Numbered from the stretch's first letter, positions 6,838 to 16,643 are shown. The stretch: DNA of 48,095 nt from an uncultured Clostridia bacterium (GCA_947631465.1 CANRLK010000010.1:1-48095), one strand, 5' to 3'. Notes: generated by a model from the letters alone, not told the origin. Program-made: numbers and translations.

Positions 6838-8171
6838 AACACAAACTTACGGACAAGACCTTCGGCATGATCATGCTCGGCTGCGACAAAAACCGCGTCG
6901 ACGGCGAACGGCTACTCGGCGAGATCAGATCGCGCGGCTGCAAGATCACGAACGATCTATACGATGCGCAAATTCTCATCGTCAACACTTGCGCCTTTTT
7001 GAACGCGGCAAGGAAAGAGGCGATCGACACGATCTTGGAGGGGGACGCTCTGCGGAAGGGGAAGCTCGAAAAGATCGTCGTCTCGGGCTGTCTGCCCCAA
7101 AAGTTCATCGGAGAGCTCTATCCCGCGCTCACGGAAGCAGACGTCTTTTTGGGTATTTCGGACGCCGAAGAGCTCTTTCCCGCGTTGGAGCGCGCCTATT
7201 CGGGCGAGCGGGTCAACGCCGTCGGCTGCGGAAACCAGACCGAAACGCCTAAGACTCGGCTCGTCTCCACCCCCGCGCACTATAAATATCTCAAAATCGC
7301 CGAGGGCTGCTCCAATCATTGCACCTATTGCCTCATCCCGAAGATCCGCGGAAGATATGTCTCCTACCCGATCGACGACCTTGTCAAAGAGGCGGAGCTG
7401 CTCGGAAAGACGCAAGAGCTGCTCCTCGTTGCGCAGGACGTCTCGCGCTACGGCGAGGACCAAGGGGAAAACAAACTCACGGAGCTTTTGTGCCGCCTTT
7501 CCGCACTTGACAACATCGCACATATCCGTCTTTTGTACTGCTATCCCGAAAAGATCGGGAACGGGCTCATCGATTGCATCAAGGCGCATGAGAAGATCTT
7601 GCCATATCTCGACATTCCCATGCAGCACAGCGAGGACAGGATCTTGAAGCTCATGGGACGGAAGGGGACGCGGAAAGAGTATCTCGAACTCATTCAACGG
7701 TTGAAAGCGGAGATCCCGAAGATCGCGATCCGCTCGACGTTCATCTCGGGGTTTCCGAGCGAGACCGAGGAAGAGCATGAGGGCTTGAAGTCCTTTTTGA
7801 AAGAAGCAAAGCTGAATAACTGCGGCTTTTTCGCCTATTCGAGGGAGAAGGAGACGCCCGCCTATCAAATGCAAGGGCAAATCCTTGCAAGCGTCAAGCG
7901 GCGGCGGGTCAAGGAGCTGTACGCGGCGCAGGCGGAAGTGTCGCGGGAGAATTTGAAGCAATATGTCGGAAAGACGATTAACGTCGTTCTCGACGGGTTC
8001 GACGAGGAGAAGGGGCTCTTTGCGGGGCGCGCCTATTTCCAAGCCCCCGAGATCGACGGCGCGGTGTACTTTTCGGCGGCGTCGGCGGCGGTGGGGGAGA
8101 TCCTCCCCGTCAAGATCGGGCGCACGGACGAATACGACCTTTACGGGACATATGAGGAGGAGAACAAATGA
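6834..8171 (+). CDS. rimO: ribosomal protein S12 methylthiotransferase RimO
   Basis: A radical-SAM enzyme that adds a methylthio group to the conserved aspartate of ribosomal protein S12. It is 445 residues, normal for the family. The N-terminal methylthiotransferase domain carries LGCDKNRVDGE and NTCAFLNAARKEAID, both RimO- rather than MiaB-like, with further cysteines for the auxiliary cluster. The radical-SAM motif CSNHCTYC places Cys159, Cys163 and Cys166 on the catalytic 4Fe-4S cluster; IPMQHSEDRILK and a C-terminal TRAM domain follow. ATG at 6834 overlaps the ftsK stop and the end overlaps pgsA, both by ATGA, so translation is probably coupled. The substrate gene rpsL is outside the window. 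Confidence 0.95.
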   Translation: MKHKLTDKTFGMIMLGCDKNRVDGERLLGEIRSRGCKITNDLYDAQILIVNTCAFLNAARKEAIDTILEGDALRKGKLEKIVVSGCLPQKFIGELYPALTEADVFLGISDAEELFPALERAYSGERVNAVGCGNQTETPKTRLVSTPAHYKYLKIAEGCSNHCTYCLIPKIRGRYVSYPIDDLVKEAELLGKTQELLLVAQDVSRYGEDQGENKLTELLCRLSALDNIAHIRLLYCYPEKIGNGLIDCIKAHEKILPYLDIPMQHSEDRILKLMGRKGTRKEYLELIQRLKAEIPKIAIRSTFISGFPSETEEEHEGLKSFLKEAKLNNCGFFAYSREKETPAYQMQGQILASVKRRRVKELYAAQAEVSRENLKQYVGKTINVVLDGFDEEKGLFAGRAYFQAPEIDGAVYFSAASAAVGEILPVKIGRTDEYDLYGTYEEENK

Positions 8172-8767
8172 ATTTGCCCAACAAACTGACGATCGCAAGG
8201 ATCGTGTTGATCCCCGTGTTTGCGGTCATCTTCTATCTCGACATGATCCCGTACAATTATCTGATCTCCGCGATCGTGTTTTTTATCGCCGCCTGCACCG
8301 ACTTTTTGGACGGCTATATCGCGCGGAAGGAACATCTCATCACCAATCTCGGGAAATTTCTCGACCCGATCGCGGACAAGGTGCTCGTTTCGACGGCGCT
8401 CATCCTCATTCTGACCGTTCCGAAAGTGCTGAACGTGCTGTTTTTCGAGGATTGGGGTACGATCCTTGCGGGCGTGTGCGTTGCGGTCATCCTCGCGCGG
8501 GAGCTCATCGTCAGCGGCTTCCGCATGGTGGCGGCGGAGCGGCATCTCGTGCTTGCCGCGGACATATTCGGCAAGATCAAGACGACGGTTTCGGACGTGA
8601 CGATCGTCGTGCTGCTCGTTTCGGCGTCCTTCCTCGACATCAAGGCAGGACCGATCGCGGCGGCGATCGGGGTCTTGGGGCTCGTGTTGAGCGCGATCTT
8701 GACCGTGCTCTCGGGCGCGAACTATTTGATCAAGAACAAAAAGGTACTCAAAGAAGAAGAGAATTGA
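8168..8767 (+). CDS. pgsA: CDP-diacylglycerol--glycerol-3-phosphate phosphatidyltransferase
   Basis: Makes phosphatidylglycerophosphate from CDP-diacylglycerol and glycerol 3-phosphate, the committed step to phosphatidylglycerol and cardiolipin in the membrane. It has 199 residues, mostly hydrophobic helices. The CDP-alcohol phosphatidyltransferase signature D-x2-DG-x2-AR-x8-G-x3-D-x3-D is complete (TDFLDGYIARKEHL...G.FLDPIAD). The opening MNLPNKLTIARI is typical of PgsA. It lies in the conserved Bacillota order ftsK-rimO-pgsA-cinA-recA and overlaps rimO by ATGA. Confidence 0.95.
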   Translation: MNLPNKLTIARIVLIPVFAVIFYLDMIPYNYLISAIVFFIAACTDFLDGYIARKEHLITNLGKFLDPIADKVLVSTALILILTVPKVLNVLFFEDWGTILAGVCVAVILARELIVSGFRMVAAERHLVLAADIFGKIKTTVSDVTIVVLLVSASFLDIKAGPIAAAIGVLGLVLSAILTVLSGANYLIKNKKVLKEEEN

Positions 8768-8768
8768 T

Positions 8769-9848
8769 ATGAAATACGCAGCAGTCGTGTTCCGCAATAT
8801 TGCAACGTCGTCCTATTTTGTCAAGTTTTTTGCGGCGGCGGACGCTCTGCTTTCGGGCGGCGTTCCTTTGAGCGAGATCGTATTGCTGCCCTATGACGAA
8901 CCGGGCGAGATCATGCGCGCGCTCAAACGGCTGAGCGAGGAGTGCGACGGCGTTTTTATCATTTGCGACAGAAGGCTGCTTCCCGCGGCGCGCGAGGCGA
9001 TCTCGGTGTTGACGGGGCGCGCCTTTCGCGAGGGGACTCTGCTCGAAACCGAGGCGCGCCTTTTCGCCGTGCTCGAAGCGGGGGAAAAGGGCAAGACGGC
9101 GGCGCTGAGCGAAGTCGTGCCCGCAGTCAACCGTCGGCGCAGACGCGCCTTCCGAAGCGTCGTCATCCGCACGGTGTACGCGCCCCCGTCCAAGGTGACG
9201 GCGGCGGTCGCGCATGCGCAGGACGAGGCGGACGGCAGGCTGTTCGTCCATACCAGCGAAGAGTTCGGCGTGGGACGCATCGAGGTCATCTATGACCAGA
9301 ACACGCCCAAGGTCGTGGCGGACGAGGTCGTCAGGATCATTGCAAGCGAACTTCAAGCCTATGTCTATGCGATGGAGGACGTGTCCATCGCGCAACGGCT
9401 GTTCGAGGCGCTCGATCTGCATCGGCTCAAACTTTCGACGGCAGAGTCGTTCACGGGCGGCGGCGTGGGACAGGCGATCGTGTCCATCCCGGGCGCGAGT
9501 CGGGTGTTCTTCGAAGGACTGAATACCTATGACGGGCTCTCGAAGTCACGGCGGCTCGGGGTGAAGGAGTTCACGCTTCGCCAAAAGGGAGCGGTTTCGA
9601 GCGAGACGGCGTTCGAAATGGCGGAAGGACTGTTAAAGAGCGGGACGTGCGACGTCGCGATCGCAACGACGGGCATCGCAGGACCCGATTCAGACGGCTC
9701 GGGTACGCCGCCGGGGAAGTGTTTTCTTGCGATCGGGTATCAAAACCGCGTGCGCGTGTTTGAATACGATTTGAGCGGCGACAGGGAGACGGTCATCAAA
9801 ACGGCGATCAACCTTGCGCTCTTTCTCGCCTATATGGAAGTGCATTGA
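8769..9848 (+). CDS. cinA: CinA-like protein, nicotinamide-nucleotide amidase domain with divergent N-terminus
   Basis: The C-terminal part (about residues 206-359) is a clear CinA/PncC nicotinamide-mononucleotide deamidase domain: TAESFTGGGVGQ with the catalytic serine, VSIPGAS, GAVSSETAFEMAE, ATTGIAGPDS and PPGKCFLAI. This activity recycles the NMN released, for example, by NAD-dependent DNA ligase. The N-terminal half occupies the place of the COG1058 MoaB-like ADP-ribose pyrophosphatase domain, but the usual GTELLLG and GGLGPTxDD motifs are not visible. It is probably degenerate or replaced, and the protein (359 residues) is shorter than full-length CinA (about 415). The position directly before recA is the classical one. 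Confidence 0.85.
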   Translation: MKYAAVVFRNIATSSYFVKFFAAADALLSGGVPLSEIVLLPYDEPGEIMRALKRLSEECDGVFIICDRRLLPAAREAISVLTGRAFREGTLLETEARLFAVLEAGEKGKTAALSEVVPAVNRRRRRAFRSVVIRTVYAPPSKVTAAVAHAQDEADGRLFVHTSEEFGVGRIEVIYDQNTPKVVADEVVRIIASELQAYVYAMEDVSIAQRLFEALDLHRLKLSTAESFTGGGVGQAIVSIPGASRVFFEGLNTYDGLSKSRRLGVKEFTLRQKGAVSSETAFEMAEGLLKSGTCDVAIATTGIAGPDSDGSGTPPGKCFLAIGYQNRVRVFEYDLSGDRETVIKTAINLALFLAYMEVH

Positions 9849-9880
9849 ATGGGGAAAAACATCACAAGGAGTAAACATAC

Positions 9881-10915
9881 ATGAACGAAGAAAAACGCAA
9901 GGCGCTGGACGCAGTCCTTGCACAGATCGAAAAGGCATACGGCAAGGGCGCGATCATGAAGCTCGGGCAGGAGGCGGGGAACACGGACATCGAAGTCATT
10001 CCGACGGGCTGTCTCGCGCTCGATTTGGCGCTCGGGATCGGGGGACTTCCGCGCGGACGGATGGTGGAGATCTACGGACCTGAATCGTCGGGCAAGACGA
10101 CGGTCGCCCTGCATGCGGTCGCGCAGGCACAGAAGATGGGCGGCGTGGCGGCGTTCGTAGACGCGGAGCACGCGCTCGACCCCGTCTATGCGAAGCACCT
10201 CGGGGTCAACCTCGACGAACTGTACGTCTCTCAGCCCGACACGGGCGAACAGGCGCTCGACATCGTGGACAGCCTCGTCCGTTCGTCGGCGGTGGACATC
10301 ATCGTCATTGACTCGGTCGCAGCCCTCACGCCGAAGGCGGAGATCGAGGGGGATATGGGCGATTCCCATGTCGGCTTGCAGGCGCGGCTCATGTCGCAGG
10401 CGCTTCGGAAGCTCACCGCCATCGTCAATAAGAGCAAGACTTGCGTCGTTTTCATCAACCAGCTACGCGAGAAGGTGGGCGTGATGTTCGGCAATCCCGA
10501 AGTTACCCCCGGCGGCAAAGCGCTCAAATTCTATGCGTCCGTGCGCATCGACGTGAGAAAAACGGACATCCTCAAAGATACCGAAGGCGCGGCGGGCAAC
10601 CGTACGCGCGCGAAGGTCGTCAAGAACAAGCTCGCGCCCCCCTTCCGTCAGGCGGAGTTCGACATCATGTATGGCGAGGGCGTCTCGCAGGAGGGCTGTA
10701 TCATCGACCTCGGGCTGCAATTCGACGTCATCAAAAAGAGCGGCGCTTGGTTCAGCTATGAAGACAATAAGATCGCAAACGGCAGGGAGAAGATGCGCCA
10801 ATTCTTAAAGGACAATCCCGAACTTGCGGGGGAAATCGAGGAAAAGATCCGCATTGCCGCAAAGGGCGCGTCGGTCGCCGATGTCGCGGGCGCGGAAGGT
10901 CCGAACGAGGCATAA
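9881..10915 (+). CDS. recA: recombinase RecA
   Basis: Forms ATP-dependent filaments on single-stranded DNA for strand exchange and promotes LexA self-cleavage. It has 344 residues, the normal length. Walker A GPESSGKT starts at residue 66, the Walker B region is [12 protein letters not shown], the L2 loop region is [16 protein letters not shown] and the core motif [12 protein letters not shown] follows. The C-terminal tail is acidic as usual. An AAGGAG site sits about ten bases before the ATG. It follows cinA after 32 bp with no terminator, so it is probably transcribed from the ftsK-side promoter at least in part. I see no clear LexA-type operator in the short gap. Confidence 0.98.
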   Translation: MNEEKRKALDAVLAQIEKAYGKGAIMKLGQEAGNTDIEVIPTGCLALDLALGIGGLPRGRMVEIYGPESSGKTTVALHAVAQAQKMGGVAAFVDAEHALDPVYAKHLGVNLDELYVSQPDTGEQALDIVDSLVRSSAVDIIVIDSVAALTPKAEIEGDMGDSHVGLQARLMSQALRKLTAIVNKSKTCVVFINQLREKVGVMFGNPEVTPGGKALKFYASVRIDVRKTDILKDTEGAAGNRTRAKVVKNKLAPPFRQAEFDIMYGEGVSQEGCIIDLGLQFDVIKKSGAWFSYEDNKIANGREKMRQFLKDNPELAGEIEEKIRIAAKGASVADVAGAEGPNEA

Positions 10916-10965
10916 ACTCTCCCTTTACGCTTTGACAAAAGCGCAAGAGGCAAAAGGAGAACAAC

Positions 10966-12864
10966 ATGAAACACGGATTTGTAAAAGTGGCGGCGGCGAG
11001 CCCCGAACTCAAAGTCGCCGATCCCGCCTATAACGCGAAGAAGATCGGAAAAGTCATCGAAGAACAGCATGAACGGGGCACGGAGATCCTCGTCTTTCCC
11101 GAACTGAGCATTTCGGGATATACCTGCGGCGATCTTTTCTTGCGGCAGACCTTTTTGGACGGGTGCATGACGGCGCTCAAAGAGGTCGCGGACGGGACAA
11201 AGGGGAAGAAGATGCTCGTCTTTGTCGGACTTCCCGTTCCGCACGGGGGAAAGCTCTTCAACTGCGCCGCCGCGCTCTCGGACGGCAAGGTCTTGGGCTT
11301 TATTCCCAAGCGTTGTATCCCCAATTACAACGAATTTTACGAGAAGCGGTATTTCTCGTCGGCGGACGAGCGGGACTTTCCCACGGACGGGAAAGAATCT
11401 ATGCCCATTTCGCCCGATTTATACTTCTTTGACGAACATCATCCCGAGATCGTCGTGGGCTGCGAAATTTGCGAGGACCTTTGGGCGAGCGAATCGCCCT
11501 CATCCCGCCATGCCCAAAACGGCGCGGTCATCATGGTGAATTTGTCCGCGTCGAACGAGACGGTCGGAAAGCGGGAATACCGCAAGACCCTGCTCGCCGC
11601 CCAATCGGGCAAGTGCATTTGCGCCTACGTCTATGCGGACGCGGGCGTCTCGGAGAGCGTCTCCGATATGGTGTTTGCGGGCAACAATTTGATCTATGAA
11701 AACGGGACGATGCTTTCAGAAGCCCTGCCCTTCTCGGGGGAAGTCGCGGAAGCCGAGATCGATACGGGCTTTTTGCTCTTCGAGCGCAGACAGAACACGA
11801 CGTTCTCGGCGCGCGAAAAGGGCTTGTTCCGCGGCGCGTCCTTTGTCGGGAACGCCGACCTTACCCTTCGCACCGTCTCGCCGTCTCCCTTCGTCCCGCA
11901 GGGGAAGGAGCTGGAAAGAAGATGCGGGCTCATTCTCTCGATGCAGTCGTCCGCCCTTGCAAGGCGGCTCAAACATACGGGCGCGAAGAGCGCGGTCGTC
12001 GGGATCTCGGGCGGGCTCGATTCCTCGCTCGCGCTCCTCGTCACGGCGCGCGCGTTCGACCTTTTGGGCAAAGACCGAAAGGACATCATCGCCGTCACGA
12101 TGCCCTGCTTCGGCACTTCGGGCAAGACCCGCGCGAACGCCAACGCGCTCATGCAGGCGGCGGGGGTGACGATCCGTTCGATCAGCATCAGCGGGACGGT
12201 CTCCCGCCATCTTCGCGACATCGATCACGACGCCGAAGATCACAACGTCACTTATGAGAACGCGCAGGCGCGTTACCGCACGATGGTCCTCATGGACCTT
12301 GCCAACGAGGAAAACGGGCTTGTGGTCGGAACGGGCGATCTTTCCGAACTCGCCCTCGGCTGGTGCACCTACAACGGCGATCATATGAGCATGTATGCAG
12401 TCAATGCGTCCATTCCCAAGACGCTTGTAAAGTCCCTGATCGCCTATGAGGCAAAACGGCTCGGCGGCAGGATGGAAGTTGTCTTGAAGAGCGTGCTTTC
12501 GACCGAGATCTCCCCCGAGCTTTTGCCGCCCGACGAGAAGGGGAACATCGCGCAAAAGACCGAGGACATCGTAGGACCGTATGAGCTGCATGATTTCTAT
12601 CTCTATCGGTTTTTACGGCGGGGGGACTCGCCCGCAAAGACGCTGTATCTCGCCGAGCGCGCCTTTTCGGGAAAATATGACCGTGAAACGCTCAAAAAAT
12701 GGCTGGTGAATTTTTATAAGCGATTCTTTGCGCAGCAGTTCAAGCGCAACTGCATGCCCGACGGGGTGAAGATCGGCTCAGTTTCGCTCTCGCCGCGCGC
12801 CGATTGGCGGATGCCGTCCGACGCTTCGGGCGCGCTCTATATCAAGCAGGCGGAAGAACTGTAA
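10966..12864 (+). CDS. nadE: glutamine-dependent NAD+ synthetase
   Basis: Amidates nicotinic acid adenine dinucleotide to NAD+ with glutamine as ammonia donor, the last step of NAD synthesis. It has 632 residues with two domains. The N-terminal nitrilase-type glutaminase (about 1-270) shows its triad as Glu46 (VFPEL), Lys115 (IPKR) and Cys169 (CEICEDLW). The C-terminal synthetase (about 325-632) has the PP-loop SGGLDSS and the NAD-synthetase motif VVGTGDLSELALGW. An AAAGGAG site precedes the ATG. It stands between recA and rny, which are usually adjacent in Bacillota, and near cinA, whose C-terminal domain feeds NAD salvage. Confidence 0.96.
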   Translation: MKHGFVKVAAASPELKVADPAYNAKKIGKVIEEQHERGTEILVFPELSISGYTCGDLFLRQTFLDGCMTALKEVADGTKGKKMLVFVGLPVPHGGKLFNCAAALSDGKVLGFIPKRCIPNYNEFYEKRYFSSADERDFPTDGKESMPISPDLYFFDEHHPEIVVGCEICEDLWASESPSSRHAQNGAVIMVNLSASNETVGKREYRKTLLAAQSGKCICAYVYADAGVSESVSDMVFAGNNLIYENGTMLSEALPFSGEVAEAEIDTGFLLFERRQNTTFSAREKGLFRGASFVGNADLTLRTVSPSPFVPQGKELERRCGLILSMQSSALARRLKHTGAKSAVVGISGGLDSSLALLVTARAFDLLGKDRKDIIAVTMPCFGTSGKTRANANALMQAAGVTIRSISISGTVSRHLRDIDHDAEDHNVTYENAQARYRTMVLMDLANEENGLVVGTGDLSELALGWCTYNGDHMSMYAVNASIPKTLVKSLIAYEAKRLGGRMEVVLKSVLSTEISPELLPPDEKGNIAQKTEDIVGPYELHDFYLYRFLRRGDSPAKTLYLAERAFSGKYDRETLKKWLVNFYKRFFAQQFKRNCMPDGVKIGSVSLSPRADWRMPSDASGALYIKQAEEL

Positions 12865-12883
12865 AAAATATGAAAAAAATACA

Positions 12884-12915
12884 AAAAGACCGATGAAAAT
12901 TTTCGTCGGTCTTTT
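12884..12915 (+). terminator. intrinsic terminator after nadE
   Basis: AAAAGACCGA and TCGGTCTTTT pair around a TGAAAATTTTCG segment that can extend the stem. It ends the ftsK-to-nadE run just before a strong promoter. Confidence 0.8.
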
Positions 12916-12934
12916 AATTTGCTTTATGAAACGG

Positions 12935-12963
12935 TTGACAAAGCTTTGAAAGTATTGTATAAT
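12935..12963 (+). promoter_or_regulatory. consensus sigma-A promoter of rny
   Basis: -35 TTGACA, 17-bp spacer, -10 TATAAT: a perfect consensus match. It leaves a leader of about 80 nt before rny. Confidence 0.9.
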
Positions 12964-13048
12964 AAACTCGACAATGTCTAATTATGCCCTTTTTCGGGTC
13001 ATGGATAGAGATAAAAAGTCAAGATCACAGTAGGAGGCTGAAAAGCAA

Positions 13049-14662
13049 ATGAACACATTATTCAGCCTGCTCCTGATAGCGGACGGCGTAGCCATTGCGC
13101 TCATGGTGGTGCTTCCCATTTTGGGGATCGTCATCGGCGGCGTGGCAATGCTGTTTGTTCTCAAAAAAGTTTCCCAAAAAAAGTCCGAGCAAAAGCTCGA
13201 CGAAACGTCTAAAAAAGTGGACGAAATGCTTGAAACCGCCGAAGCGGAATGCAAGCAGATGAAAAAGGAAGCCCTTTTGGAATCAAAGGAGCAGGATCTC
13301 AAACGCAGAAATGAGTTTGAACAGGAGATGAAGGAGAAGCGCGCCGAACAGCAGCGCGTGGAAGCCCGTCTCGGCAGACAGGAGGACATGCTCGAAAAGC
13401 GCGAAACGGAGATCTCGCGCAAGGAACAGTCCCTCGAAGCGCAGAAGAACAACCTTGCGAGAAAGACGGAAGAAGTGGATAAACTTCAAGAAGCGGTCTC
13501 GCATCAGCACGAGCTCATGGTGCAGGAACTCGAACGCATCGCACAGCTCACGAAGGAAGAGGCGAAAAAGCAGCTCACCGACGAGATCTTGGACGAGACG
13601 CGTCGGGACTGCGCCATGACGGTGAGAAACCTCGAACAGCAGGCAAAGGACGAGGCGGACCTCAATGCGAAGAACATCATCTCGCTTGCGATCCAACGCT
13701 GCGCCGCCGACCATGCGTCCGAGACGACCGTCTCCGTCGTCCCGCTTCCCAACGACGACATGAAGGCGCGGCTCATCGGACGGGAAGGACGGAACATCCG
13801 CGCGATCGAAAATGCGACGGGCATCGAACTCGTCATCGACGATACGCCCGAAGTCGTCATCTTGTCGGGCTTCGACCCCGTAAGACGGGAAGTGGCGCGC
13901 CTGACCCTCGAAAAACTCATCACGGACGGACGCATCCATCCCGCAAGAATCGAGGAAACGGTCGAGAAGGTCACGAAGGAACTCGACCAGCAGATCAAAG
14001 AGGCGGGCGAAAGCGCGATGTTCGAAGTCGGCATCTTCGGATTGCACCCCGAGATCATCAAACTTTTGGGACGGCTCAAATTCCGTACGAGCTACGGACA
14101 GAACGTGTACCGCCATTCCATCGAGGTCGCACAGCTTGCGGGGCTTATGGCGCAGGAGCTCGGGCTCGACGTCAACTTCGCAAAGCGCGCGGGACTTTTG
14201 CATGACATCGGCAAAGCGGTCGATCACGAGCAAGAGGGGACGCACATCCAGATCGGCGCCGATCTTGCCAAGAAGTATAAGGAAAACGCGATGATCGTCA
14301 ATGCGATCTTAGCGCATCACGGGGACGTAGAGCCCAAGACCATCGAAGCGATCTTAGTGCAGGCTGCGGATGCAATCTCGGGCGCGCGCCCCGGGGCAAG
14401 ACGGGAGACGGGCAGCAACTATGTGAAGCGGCTCGAAAAGCTCGAAAGCATCGCGGCGGGCTTCAACGGCGTCGAAAAGAGCTATGCCATCCAAGCGGGC
14501 AGAGAAGTCCGCGTCATCGTCAAGCCCGAAGTCATCGACGACGCCAAGGCGATGTTCCTCGCAAAGGACATCGCAAAGAAGATCGAGAGCGAGCTCGAAT
14601 ATCCAGGGCAGATCAAAGTCAACGTCATCCGCGAATTTCGGAGCGTGGAATTTGCGAAATAA
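13049..14662 (+). CDS. rny: ribonuclease Y
   Basis: Membrane-anchored endoribonuclease that starts mRNA decay in many Bacillota. It has 537 residues. The order is an N-terminal membrane helix (about 5-35), a long charged coiled coil (about 45-200), a KH RNA-binding domain (about 235-290, with [17 protein letters not shown]) and an HD domain with the LLHDIGK motif (His385-Asp386) and the ILAHHGD motif. An AGGAGG site lies ten bases before the ATG. It is transcribed alone from its own consensus promoter and followed by a hairpin at 14680-14707. Confidence 0.97.
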   Translation: MNTLFSLLLIADGVAIALMVVLPILGIVIGGVAMLFVLKKVSQKKSEQKLDETSKKVDEMLETAEAECKQMKKEALLESKEQDLKRRNEFEQEMKEKRAEQQRVEARLGRQEDMLEKRETEISRKEQSLEAQKNNLARKTEEVDKLQEAVSHQHELMVQELERIAQLTKEEAKKQLTDEILDETRRDCAMTVRNLEQQAKDEADLNAKNIISLAIQRCAADHASETTVSVVPLPNDDMKARLIGREGRNIRAIENATGIELVIDDTPEVVILSGFDPVRREVARLTLEKLITDGRIHPARIEETVEKVTKELDQQIKEAGESAMFEVGIFGLHPEIIKLLGRLKFRTSYGQNVYRHSIEVAQLAGLMAQELGLDVNFAKRAGLLHDIGKAVDHEQEGTHIQIGADLAKKYKENAMIVNAILAHHGDVEPKTIEAILVQAADAISGARPGARRETGSNYVKRLEKLESIAAGFNGVEKSYAIQAGREVRVIVKPEVIDDAKAMFLAKDIAKKIESELEYPGQIKVNVIREFRSVEFAK

Positions 14663-14679
14663 TCAACCGATCGAAACAA

Positions 14680-14707
14680 GCCGCCCGTCCGTTTCGGAAC
14701 GGGCGGC
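14680..14707 (+). terminator. probable terminator after rny
   Basis: GCCGCCCGT and ACGGGCGGC pair around CCGTTTCGGA, which itself can form CCG/CGG. The following tract ATTTGCTT is a weak U-run, so termination may be partial. Confidence 0.6.
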
Positions 14708-14779
14708 ATTTGCTTGAAAGGGCATGATTTCGTTTTGAATGAAGAAATGCAGGTCGCGCGAAAAAAGTAAGCTCTTCGG

Positions 14780-14808
14780 TTGACAGACGGGCAAAAAAAG
14801 TGTATAAT
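14780..14808 (+). promoter_or_regulatory. consensus sigma-A promoter of the lipid cassette
   Basis: -35 TTGACA, 17-bp spacer, -10 TATAAT, about 30 bp before the first start codon of the flippase-pssA-psd operon. Confidence 0.9.
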
Positions 14809-14845
14809 GTTTTGAGCCGATGCGGCGGGAAGGGGAGCGGCAGAG

Positions 14846-15937
14846 ATGAAGATGTCCAAACAAGCCAAAAAAATGCTGCTGAACGTGCTGTTCCTCCTGA
14901 TCCTCGTCGCGGTCACGCTCATCATCCTCATATTGAGCAACCGCGAGCTAAACTTCGAAAACATCGCAAGTTTTTTGAAGAGCTGCAACCCGTGGTGGCT
15001 GCTTGCGGCATTTGGGGCGATGGCGCTGTCCGTCGTGTTCGAGGCGGTGAGTCTGTTCTTTATCCTGCGCGGGCTGGGGGAAAAGCCCAAGATCTCGGGC
15101 TCGCTCGTCTATGCGACGGCAGATCTCTACTATTCCGCGATCACCCCGTCCGCGTCGGGCGGGCAGCCCGCCTCGGCATTCTATATGGTGCGGGATAAGA
15201 TCGCGGCGGGCAAAGCCTCGTTTGCGCTCGTGTTCAACCTCGTCGCCTATACGCTTGCGATCATCCTGATCGGCGCGGTCGTGTTCATCATCCGTCCCGC
15301 CTATTTCGGGCTCATCGAGAATTGGTTCGTCAAGCTGCTCATCATTTTGGGATTTGTCCTGCAAAGCCTGCTGCTGCTGTTTTTCATCGGCTGCATGTTT
15401 TGGGGCAAGGGCGTACAGAAGTGCGGGAACGGGCTCATCACCCTTTTGAACAAGATGAAGCTCGTCAAAAAGCCCGACAAATGGCGGGAAAAGCTACGCG
15501 TCGAGGTGGAGAAGTACAGCGAATGCCTGCATGCGCTCAAAGAGCACCCGGGCATGTCGTTTGCAAACTTCTTTTGCAACTTGGGACAGCGCGTCTCGCA
15601 TGTCTCGATCGCGGCGTTCGTATGCCTCGCCGCCGACCCGTCCCTCAACTTCCTCGATCTGTTCGCGCTCGAAGCGCTCGTGCTCGTCGGATATAACTCC
15701 ATTCCGCTTCCGGGCGGCGTGGGGGCGTTCGAGTATCTGTATCTCGAAATCTATTCCATCTATTTCGGCGGAGCGTTCATTCTCTCCGCGATGATGGTGT
15801 CGCGCGTGCTGTCGTTCTATTTGAGAATGATTTTAAGCGGCGTCTATACGATGGCGTATCATGTGCATACGCTGCGCAAAACAAAAACAAACCTAACGGG
15901 AGATCAAGAAAATGGAGAAGAAACAAAGCAAACGTAA
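14846..15937 (+). CDS. lysylphosphatidylglycerol synthase TM-domain (flippase-like) membrane protein
   Basis: A 363-residue polytopic membrane protein of the UPF0104 family, related to the membrane half of MprF. The family motif ITPSASGGQPASAFYM (about residues 93-108) is plain, and six to eight hydrophobic helices are spread along the chain. The cytosolic aminoacyl-transferase domain of MprF is absent, so it does not aminoacylate lipids by itself; a role in moving or flipping a lipid is plausible from the family. Its neighbours pssA and psd, the former overlapping it by 26 bp, suggest it handles a phospholipid made by this operon. Two ATG codons (14846, 14852) compete for the start. Confidence 0.85.
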   Translation: MKMSKQAKKMLLNVLFLLILVAVTLIILILSNRELNFENIASFLKSCNPWWLLAAFGAMALSVVFEAVSLFFILRGLGEKPKISGSLVYATADLYYSAITPSASGGQPASAFYMVRDKIAAGKASFALVFNLVAYTLAIILIGAVVFIIRPAYFGLIENWFVKLLIILGFVLQSLLLLFFIGCMFWGKGVQKCGNGLITLLNKMKLVKKPDKWREKLRVEVEKYSECLHALKEHPGMSFANFFCNLGQRVSHVSIAAFVCLAADPSLNFLDLFALEALVLVGYNSIPLPGGVGAFEYLYLEIYSIYFGGAFILSAMMVSRVLSFYLRMILSGVYTMAYHVHTLRKTKTNLTGDQENGEETKQT

Positions 15938-16643
15938 AGCGCCGTTTGTCGGGTATTGGAACTACGGCGTGATCTTGACGTATGCTTCCGTGGCGGCGGC
16001 GGTCGTCGGGATCCTCGTCTCCTCTCTCTATGGCGCGTTTTGGGGAGTCGTCTGCCTCTTCATCTCGGGCTTTTGCGACGCGTTCGACGGCGTCGTCGCG
16101 GGCACGAGAAAAAACCGTTCGGAGCTCGACAAGCGCTTCGGCGCGCACATCGACTCGCTCAGCGACCTCGTCGCCTTCGGCATTGCGCCCATCGCGATCG
16201 GGTTCAATATGGGGATGCGCGCCTGGTATTATATCCCCGTGTTCGTCATTTTCGCCCTTGCCGCGCTCATCCGCCTTGCCTACTTTGACGTGACGGAAGA
16301 GGTCCGTATCGCCGAGGGCGGGGAAAAGCGTACCTCGTTCGAGGGACTGCCCGTCACCAACGTCGCGGTGGGGCTTCCCGTGTTTTACTTCATTGCGACC
16401 ATGTTCAAAACGCCGCTCGTCACCCAGCTCATCATGGCGTTTTGCTACCTTCTGTGCGCGTTCCTGTTTACCTTCCGCTTCCGCATGCCCAAGGCAGGAC
16501 CGAGGGGACTTTGCATCACCGTCGCCGTGCTCTTTGTCATCGTGACCGTGCTCTGCCTCATCCGCTGGTATGTCTGCGGCGTTCCGCTCACGGCGAACGT
16601 CAACGCGCAATGCCTTCCCGTTTGGAAGCGCGCTACGGTATGA
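15912..16643 (+). CDS. pssA: CDP-diacylglycerol--serine O-phosphatidyltransferase
   Basis: Makes phosphatidylserine from CDP-diacylglycerol and serine. It has 243 residues of mostly transmembrane helix. The CDP-alcohol phosphotransferase signature reads CDAFDGVVAGTRK...FGAHIDSLSDLVAFGIAP, with the DxxDG and GxxxDSxxD elements of the PssA subgroup; a GT insert separates the usual Ala-Arg pair. The product is the substrate of Psd, encoded next with an ATGA overlap. The start lies inside the upstream flippase gene, preceded by a GGGAG site. Confidence 0.93.
   Translation: MEKKQSKRKAPFVGYWNYGVILTYASVAAAVVGILVSSLYGAFWGVVCLFISGFCDAFDGVVAGTRKNRSELDKRFGAHIDSLSDLVAFGIAPIAIGFNMGMRAWYYIPVFVIFALAALIRLAYFDVTEEVRIAEGGEKRTSFEGLPVTNVAVGLPVFYFIATMFKTPLVTQLIMAFCYLLCAFLFTFRFRMPKAGPRGLCITVAVLFVIVTVLCLIRWYVCGVPLTANVNAQCLPVWKRATV

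Noticed and set aside
14846..15937. Full MprF lysyl-phosphatidylglycerol synthase
   Set aside because: The protein has only the membrane domain; the C-terminal aminoacyl-transferase half is missing and no separate one lies nearby.
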